From an uncultured Prevotella sp. (GTDB lineage Bacteria; Bacteroidota; Bacteroidia; Bacteroidales; Bacteroidaceae): a DNA stretch of 9,386 nt. Positions 6,752 to 9,386 of the stretch are shown here, one piece after another; position 1 is the stretch's first letter; every line of letters starts with the position of its first letter. Both the position numbers and the translations under genes were made by a program. The notes below the pieces were generated by a model, which worked only from the letters and a program-made list of their open reading frames with translations, was not told the origin of the DNA and made no database searches. Where the stretch lies: assembly GCA_937877595.1 (NCBI GenBank), contig CALFIY010000006.1:1-9386 (forward strand), given 5' to 3'.

Positions 6752-8458
6752 CTACGTCAACTGGCGGGCACGGGCAAGCGCGAGGTCTATATGACTTGTG
6801 ATGTTTTCCGCGCCGAGCAGTTGCTCGAAACCGTTGCGGCGCAAGACAGCATCCACCTTGGCGTTGACGCCTGAGAGAACTATTGTGATGCCTTCGCGCT
6901 GGCTCATGCGGCACATGTTCTCAAGGTTGTGAAGTCCGGTAGAGTCGATAAACGGAACCTTACGCATGCGTATGATACGCACCCTTGCGCGGCGGCTGCC
7001 GTACCGGGCCATGATGTCTTCAAAACGGTTGCCGGCACCGAAGAAGTAGGGACCGTTGATTTCGTATACCTCCACGCCTTCGGGGATGGTGAGGTGTTCC
7101 AGATTGCCACGCTCCATATCGGCATCGTCGTTGAGGTTGATCTCGTTGAGCACGGCATGCACGTCGGTTGTCTCTGCCATGCGGCGCATGAAGAGAAGGC
7201 AAGCGCAGATAAGTCCGAACTCAATGGCTACCGTGAGGTCGAAGATGATGGTAAGGAAAAACGTCAGCAGCAACACCGTGACATCGCTTTTCGGATTGCG
7301 GCGTGTCATGGCAAGGAAAGAGCGCCATCCGCTCATGCCGTAGGCCACTACCACGAGTACGCCGGCAAGGCAGGCCATCGGGATATACTGTGCTAATGGC
7401 ATCAGAAAGAGGAAAATCACCAGCAGAACAGCGGCGTGAATTACGCCGGCCACCGGCGTGCGACCGCCATTGTTGATATTTGTCATGGTGCGTGCTATGG
7501 CACCCGTGGCAGGAATGCCGCCGAAGAGCGGCGATGCTATGTTGGCAATGCCCTGACCTATCAGTTCGGTGTTTGAGTTGTGATGGTCGCCGATAACACC
7601 GTCGGCAACGGTGGCAGAAAGCAGCGACTCGATGGCTCCAAGCACGGCAATCGTCACGGCAGGCCCGACAAGGCTCTTTATCGTTGCCCACGAAAGTGAG
7701 GGCACTGTTGCCTCAGGCAGCGCCGCAGTAATGCTGAAGCGGTCGCCTATCGTCTCAATCGTAGTAATGCCGGCATACTGCTTAAGAAGCAATGCGGCAA
7801 TGGTCATAACGATGATGGCTACCAGCGAACCAGGCAGCGACCTGAGCGGCGACAGGTGGAAATATCGTGCCAGCATGGGCCATGCTGCTATGATGGCTAC
7901 AGACGATATTCCAATGACAGAACTCCACAGGTCTGCATTACCTATATTATATATATAGGCGAGCCACTTCTCTACAAAGTCAGAAGGCACATGGCCTATC
8001 GACATGCCAAGAAGGTCCTTAATCTGTGTGGAGAAGATAGTAACAGCAATACCGCTGGTGAAGCCCACGACGATAGGGTAGGGAATATATTTGATGATAG
8101 TACCCAGGCGCAGTACGCCGAGCAGGATGAGAAACACGCCGGCCATCAGCGTGGCCACGGTGAGTCCCTGCATGCCATACTGCTGTATGATGCCTGCCAC
8201 GATCACTATGAATGCGCCGGTGGGACCGCCAATCTGTACCTTGCTGCCGCCAAAGAGCGATATCATCAGTCCGGCAACAATGGCGGTGATGATGCCCTTT
8301 TCGGGACTCACCCCAGAGGCAATGCCGAAGGCTATGGCAAGCGGCAGAGCCACGATGCCTACAATGACGCCTGCCATGAGGTCGGCAGCGAACGTCTGCT
8401 TGTTGTAATGGCGGATGGCAGAGAAAAATTTCGGCTTGAAATCAAGAGATTTTTCCAT
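6752..8458 (-). CDS. SulP (SLC26-type) inorganic anion transporter with STAS domain
   Basis: SulP proteins carry sulfate, bicarbonate or dicarboxylates across the inner membrane, usually with H+ or Na+. The 568 residues contain a membrane domain of the 7+7 inverted-repeat (UraA-like) fold, about 25-425. Its motifs include GGPTGA (77-82), PYPIVVGFTSGIA (126-138), AIESLLSA with the conserved acidic E277 (275-282), and GGIPATGAIART (313-324). A cytoplasmic STAS domain (about 455-565) carries DSTG (505-508), the loop that in anti-sigma antagonists holds the phosphorylated serine. Length and domain order are normal. Substrate cannot be read from sequence: there is no carbonic anhydrase or cysteine-synthesis gene beside it to favour bicarbonate or sulfate. 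The ATG at 8458 gives a normal N-terminus. Upstream, instead of a recognisable -7 promoter, is an array of 21-bp repeats; mscL lies further upstream on the same strand. Confidence 0.92.
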   Translation of the reverse strand: MEKSLDFKPKFFSAIRHYNKQTFAADLMAGVIVGIVALPLAIAFGIASGVSPEKGIITAIVAGLMISLFGGSKVQIGGPTGAFIVIVAGIIQQYGMQGLTVATLMAGVFLILLGVLRLGTIIKYIPYPIVVGFTSGIAVTIFSTQIKDLLGMSIGHVPSDFVEKWLAYIYNIGNADLWSSVIGISSVAIIAAWPMLARYFHLSPLRSLPGSLVAIIVMTIAALLLKQYAGITTIETIGDRFSITAALPEATVPSLSWATIKSLVGPAVTIAVLGAIESLLSATVADGVIGDHHNSNTELIGQGIANIASPLFGGIPATGAIARTMTNINNGGRTPVAGVIHAAVLLVIFLFLMPLAQYIPMACLAGVLVVVAYGMSGWRSFLAMTRRNPKSDVTVLLLTFFLTIIFDLTVAIEFGLICACLLFMRRMAETTDVHAVLNEINLNDDADMERGNLEHLTIPEGVEVYEINGPYFFGAGNRFEDIMARYGSRRARVRIIRMRKVPFIDSTGLHNLENMCRMSQREGITIVLSGVNAKVDAVLRRNGFEQLLGAENITSHIDLALARARQLT

Positions 8459-8485
8459 CTTAGCGTTGATGTTGTGATGTCTGTG

Positions 8486-8569
8486 CTGTTTTTAAAATCG
8501 TAAACACTGTTTTTATTTTCGCCACAGCTGTTTTTATTTTTGTAAACACTGTTTTTATTTTTGAAAACA
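8486..8569. repeat. Four tandem 21-bp repeats upstream of sulP
   Basis: Units begin at 8486, 8507, 8528 and 8549, exactly 21 bp apart, each opening CTGTTTTTA. Units 1, 3 and 4 end in AAACA (GTAAACA, GTAAACA, GAAAACA), so each holds a dyad TGTTT-N10-AAACA; in unit 4 the arms extend to TGTTTT/AAAACA. Unit 2 departs in its right half (CGCCACAG). A degenerate fifth unit may follow at 8570-8590. The array ends 27 nt before the sulP ATG. A 21-bp period is two turns of B-DNA, so identical sites would lie on one face of the helix. This is consistent with an operator array, although the A/T-rich units could also be simple repeat expansion. Confidence 0.8.
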
Positions 8570-8586
8570 CGCTTGTAATTTTTTTT

Positions 8587-8635
8587 AAAACACTACACAC
8601 ACCACATCCCGCGCAGTGGGGGAGTGCGGTGTGTG
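8587..8635 (-). terminator. Terminator-like hairpin after mscL
   Basis: CACACACC (8596-8603) pairs perfectly with GGTGTGTG (8628-8635), with a few further pairs inside (CA with TG, CC with GG) around a C/G-rich loop. In the mscL direction the stem is followed by TAGTG and then TTTT (8590-8587) and an A-run. The T-run is six bases away from the stem, which is not ideal, hence moderate confidence. It separates mscL from the sulP upstream repeats. Confidence 0.5.
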
Positions 8636-8650
8636 CAGTCGTGTGTGCAG
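8629..8650. repeat. Direct repeat GTGTGTGCAG
   Basis: Two perfect copies of GTGTGTGCAG (8629-8638 and 8641-8650) are separated by TC, immediately downstream of the mscL stop in the mscL direction. Either copy can pair with ACACAC at 8597-8602, so two alternative terminator hairpins are possible. The arrangement probably arose by replication slippage. Confidence 0.6.
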
Positions 8651-8657
8651 AACCTGT

Positions 8658-9041
8658 TTACTTCTTCTTCAGCAGGTCGCGGATTTCGGCCAGCAGTTCT
8701 TCCTGTGTCGGGCCGGCAGGTGCAGCGGGAGCCTCGGGCTCTTCCTTCTTGCGGTTCAACTTGTTGATGCCTTTCAGCATGAAGAAGATACAGAGCGCAA
8801 CGATAAGGAAGTCGACAATGTTCTGGATGAACAATCCGTACTTCACTTCGGCGTCGCCCACGGTGGCTGCAAGTGTCGAGAAGTCTACGCCGCCGGTCAC
8901 CACGCCAACTATTGGCATGAGAATATCGTCAACCAGCGAACTTACAATCTTTCCGAAAGCACCGCCAATGATTACACCGACAGCCATGTCCATTACGTTG
9001 CCTTTCACGGCAAACTCCTTGAATTCACTAATAAGTCCCAT
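8658..9041 (-). CDS. mscL: Large-conductance mechanosensitive channel MscL
   Basis: MscL is a homopentameric inner-membrane channel that opens under membrane tension to release solutes on sudden osmotic downshift. The 127 residues follow the family closely: amphipathic N-terminal helix MGLISEFKEF, pore-lining first helix with GNVMDMAVGVIIGGAFG (14-30), second helix around FIQNIVDFLIVALCIFFML (71-89), INKLNRKKEE, an Ala/Pro linker (101-111), and the C-terminal bundle helix EELLAEIRDLLKK. Compared from memory with the 136-residue E. coli protein, the periplasmic loop is about seven residues shorter and the C-terminus ends soon after the bundle helix. Pore residues G22 and V23 are kept and L19 is Met. 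The start at 9041 is fixed by the conserved N-terminus. No Shine-Dalgarno sequence or consensus -7 element is evident. Confidence 0.97.
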   Translation of the reverse strand: MGLISEFKEFAVKGNVMDMAVGVIIGGAFGKIVSSLVDDILMPIVGVVTGGVDFSTLAATVGDAEVKYGLFIQNIVDFLIVALCIFFMLKGINKLNRKKEEPEAPAAPAGPTQEELLAEIRDLLKKK

Positions 9042-9051
9042 AATCTTTTGA

Positions 9052-9106
9052 AATGTTTAATGTTTGATATTGAATGTTTATTGTCTCTTCCCTAACGTTT
9101 ATTGTC
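9052..9106. repeat. GTTT repeats in multiples of 7 in the mscL leader
   Basis: GTTT recurs at 9055, 9062, 9076 and 9097, spacings of 7, 14 and 21 bp. The last two copies extend to a perfect 10-bp direct repeat, GTTTATTGTC (9076-9085 and 9097-9106), again 21 bp apart. The stretch lies between mscL and its presumed promoter. It may be degenerate simple sequence or a pair of binding sites. Confidence 0.45.
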
Positions 9107-9120
9107 CTAAAATTGTAATC

Positions 9121-9146
9121 TGCGTTTTGCAATATTGTGCGTTTTG
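9121..9146. repeat. TGCGTTTTG direct repeat flanking CAATATTG
   Basis: Two perfect copies of TGCGTTTTG (9121-9129 and 9138-9146) abut an 8-bp palindrome, CAATATTG (9130-9137), on both sides. The structure lies in the divergent mscL-gap region, about 80-105 bp upstream of the mscL start. It looks like a protein-binding module but no known site is recognised. Confidence 0.45.
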
Positions 9147-9189
9147 AGACGCGAAAAATATGTTTTTGAGCAGAAAATCACGTCTTTAA

Positions 9190-9201
9190 TCTTAATTAAG
9201 A
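9190..9201. promoter_or_regulatory. 12-bp palindrome upstream of the gap promoter
   Basis: TCTTAATTAAGA is a perfect 12-bp palindrome whose right end is 33 bp before the gap -7 element, that is, just upstream of where the -33 element should be. The position suits an activator site. A/T-rich sequence makes short palindromes fairly common, so function is unproven. Confidence 0.35.
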
Positions 9202-9234
9202 ATGTTTTCAAATGCAAATTTAGGATTTTTTCCG

Positions 9235-9242
9235 TAACTTTG
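9235..9242 (+). promoter_or_regulatory. Promoter -7 element of gap
   Basis: TAACTTTG followed by CAG is a perfect Bacteroidota -7 element, 92 nt before the gap ATG. At the -33 distance there is only ATG (9212-9214) after a 20-nt spacer, a partial match to TTG. The leader would be about 85-90 nt, unlike the very short leaders at the left end of the window. Confidence 0.75.
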
Positions 9243-9254
9243 CAGGCGAAAATA

Positions 9255-9285
9255 AGAAAAAGTGCACCAAAAGGTACATTTTTCT
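9255..9285 (+). promoter_or_regulatory. Hairpin in the gap 5' leader
   Basis: AGAAAAAGTGCACC (9255-9268) folds onto GGTACATTTTTCT (9273-9285) with a four-A loop, one bulged G and one C-A mismatch, giving 12 pairs. It begins about 12 nt after the -7 element, so it would sit at the very 5' end of the gap mRNA, where a stem can protect against decay. The stem is A/T-rich and no strong T-run follows the pairing, so a terminator is less likely. Confidence 0.45.
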
Positions 9286-9334
9286 TGATTAAAATGAATA
9301 TTTATCAACCCTTTTAATAAAAAGATTAAGTAAA

Positions 9335-9386
9335 ATGACAAAAGTTGCAATTAACGGTTTCGGCCGTATCGGTCGCCTCGCTTTCC
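9335..9386 (+). CDS. gap: Glyceraldehyde-3-phosphate dehydrogenase, 5' end (17 codons)
   Basis: The enzyme oxidises glyceraldehyde-3-phosphate to 1,3-bisphosphoglycerate with NAD(P)+ in glycolysis. The visible residues, MTKVAINGFGRIGRLAF, are the diagnostic N-terminus, with the dinucleotide-binding GxGxxG loop in NGFGRIG (7-13). The gene runs off the right edge, so the catalytic cysteine domain and cofactor preference cannot be judged. The start at 9335 follows AAGATTAAGTAAA with no Shine-Dalgarno sequence. It has its own promoter and diverges from mscL. Confidence 0.95.
   Translation, partial: MTKVAINGFGRIGRLAF

Noticed and set aside
7941..7959. CCTATAT-TATAT-ATATAGG palindrome within sulP
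   Set aside because: It lies in coding DNA for the residues AYIYNI of the transporter, where Tyr and Ile codons explain the TATA repeats.
7856..8503. 215-residue plus-strand frame opposite sulP
   Set aside because: Antisense to the well-conserved SulP membrane domain, His/Asp/Gly-rich as expected for the complement of hydrophobic codons.
8486..8569. CRISPR array
   Set aside because: Units are directly contiguous, A/T-rich and without unique spacers, and no cas genes are nearby.
8616..9095. Plus-strand frames of 159 and 140 residues opposite mscL
   Set aside because: They cover intact mscL on the other strand and show no domain or initiation signal.
9294..9317. Seven-codon frame MNIYQPF in the gap leader
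   Set aside because: Too short to support, no hydrophobic or regulatory-codon pattern, and A/T-rich sequence readily gives such frames.

Overview
The window looks like chromosomal DNA of a Bacteroidota member, probably order Bacteroidales; a Prevotella-like genome is my best guess, but it is not proven. The evidence is: (i) several intergenic copies of the Bacteroidota housekeeping -7 promoter element TAnnTTTG, often as TTTGCAG; (ii) starts that mostly lack a Shine-Dalgarno sequence; (iii) a DUF3822 gene beside rsmD, a family I know only from this phylum; (iv) protein sequences of Bacteroidales type. Intergenic DNA is A/T-rich and the genes are moderately G+C-rich. I saw no tRNA, rRNA, CRISPR array, insertion sequence, prophage gene or origin.

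Left block (1-1804). The first 17 codons of an unrecognised minus-strand gene sit at the left edge. Next comes a minus-strand polysaccharide flippase (163-1605), whose start lies just behind a strong promoter. About 80 bp away a diverging promoter carries the same 13-nt core and lies 5 nt before the ATG of an unlisted 29-residue, single-membrane-segment microprotein (1715-1804).

Middle block (1836-6519). The microprotein leads into a plus-strand pair, DUF3822 and rsmD (16S rRNA methyltransferase). rsmD converges on cls (cardiolipin synthase), and the two coding sequences overlap tail to tail by 26 bp. cls lies 1 nt downstream of dnaG (primase), so dnaG-cls is very probably one transcript, linking replication initiation with phospholipid synthesis. 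The dnaG leader has a TAACTTTG promoter and a 31-nt stretch without any G before the ATG.

Right block (6520-9386). Minus-strand sulP (SulP/SLC26-type anion transporter with STAS domain) and mscL (mechanosensitive channel) each have a hairpin terminator behind them. Between them, 28 to 111 bp upstream of the sulP start, is an array of four 21-bp direct repeats, three of which carry a TGTTT/AAACA dyad. This is the most striking unexplained structure in the window. The last intergenic region (9042-9334) holds several small repeats, a 12-bp palindrome and a TAACTTTG promoter for plus-strand gap (glyceraldehyde-3-phosphate dehydrogenase), of which only 17 codons are present.

Most genes are housekeeping. 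The candidates for something undescribed are regulatory or very small: the sulP repeat array, the near-leaderless microprotein, the twin near-leaderless divergent promoters and the G-free dnaG leader.
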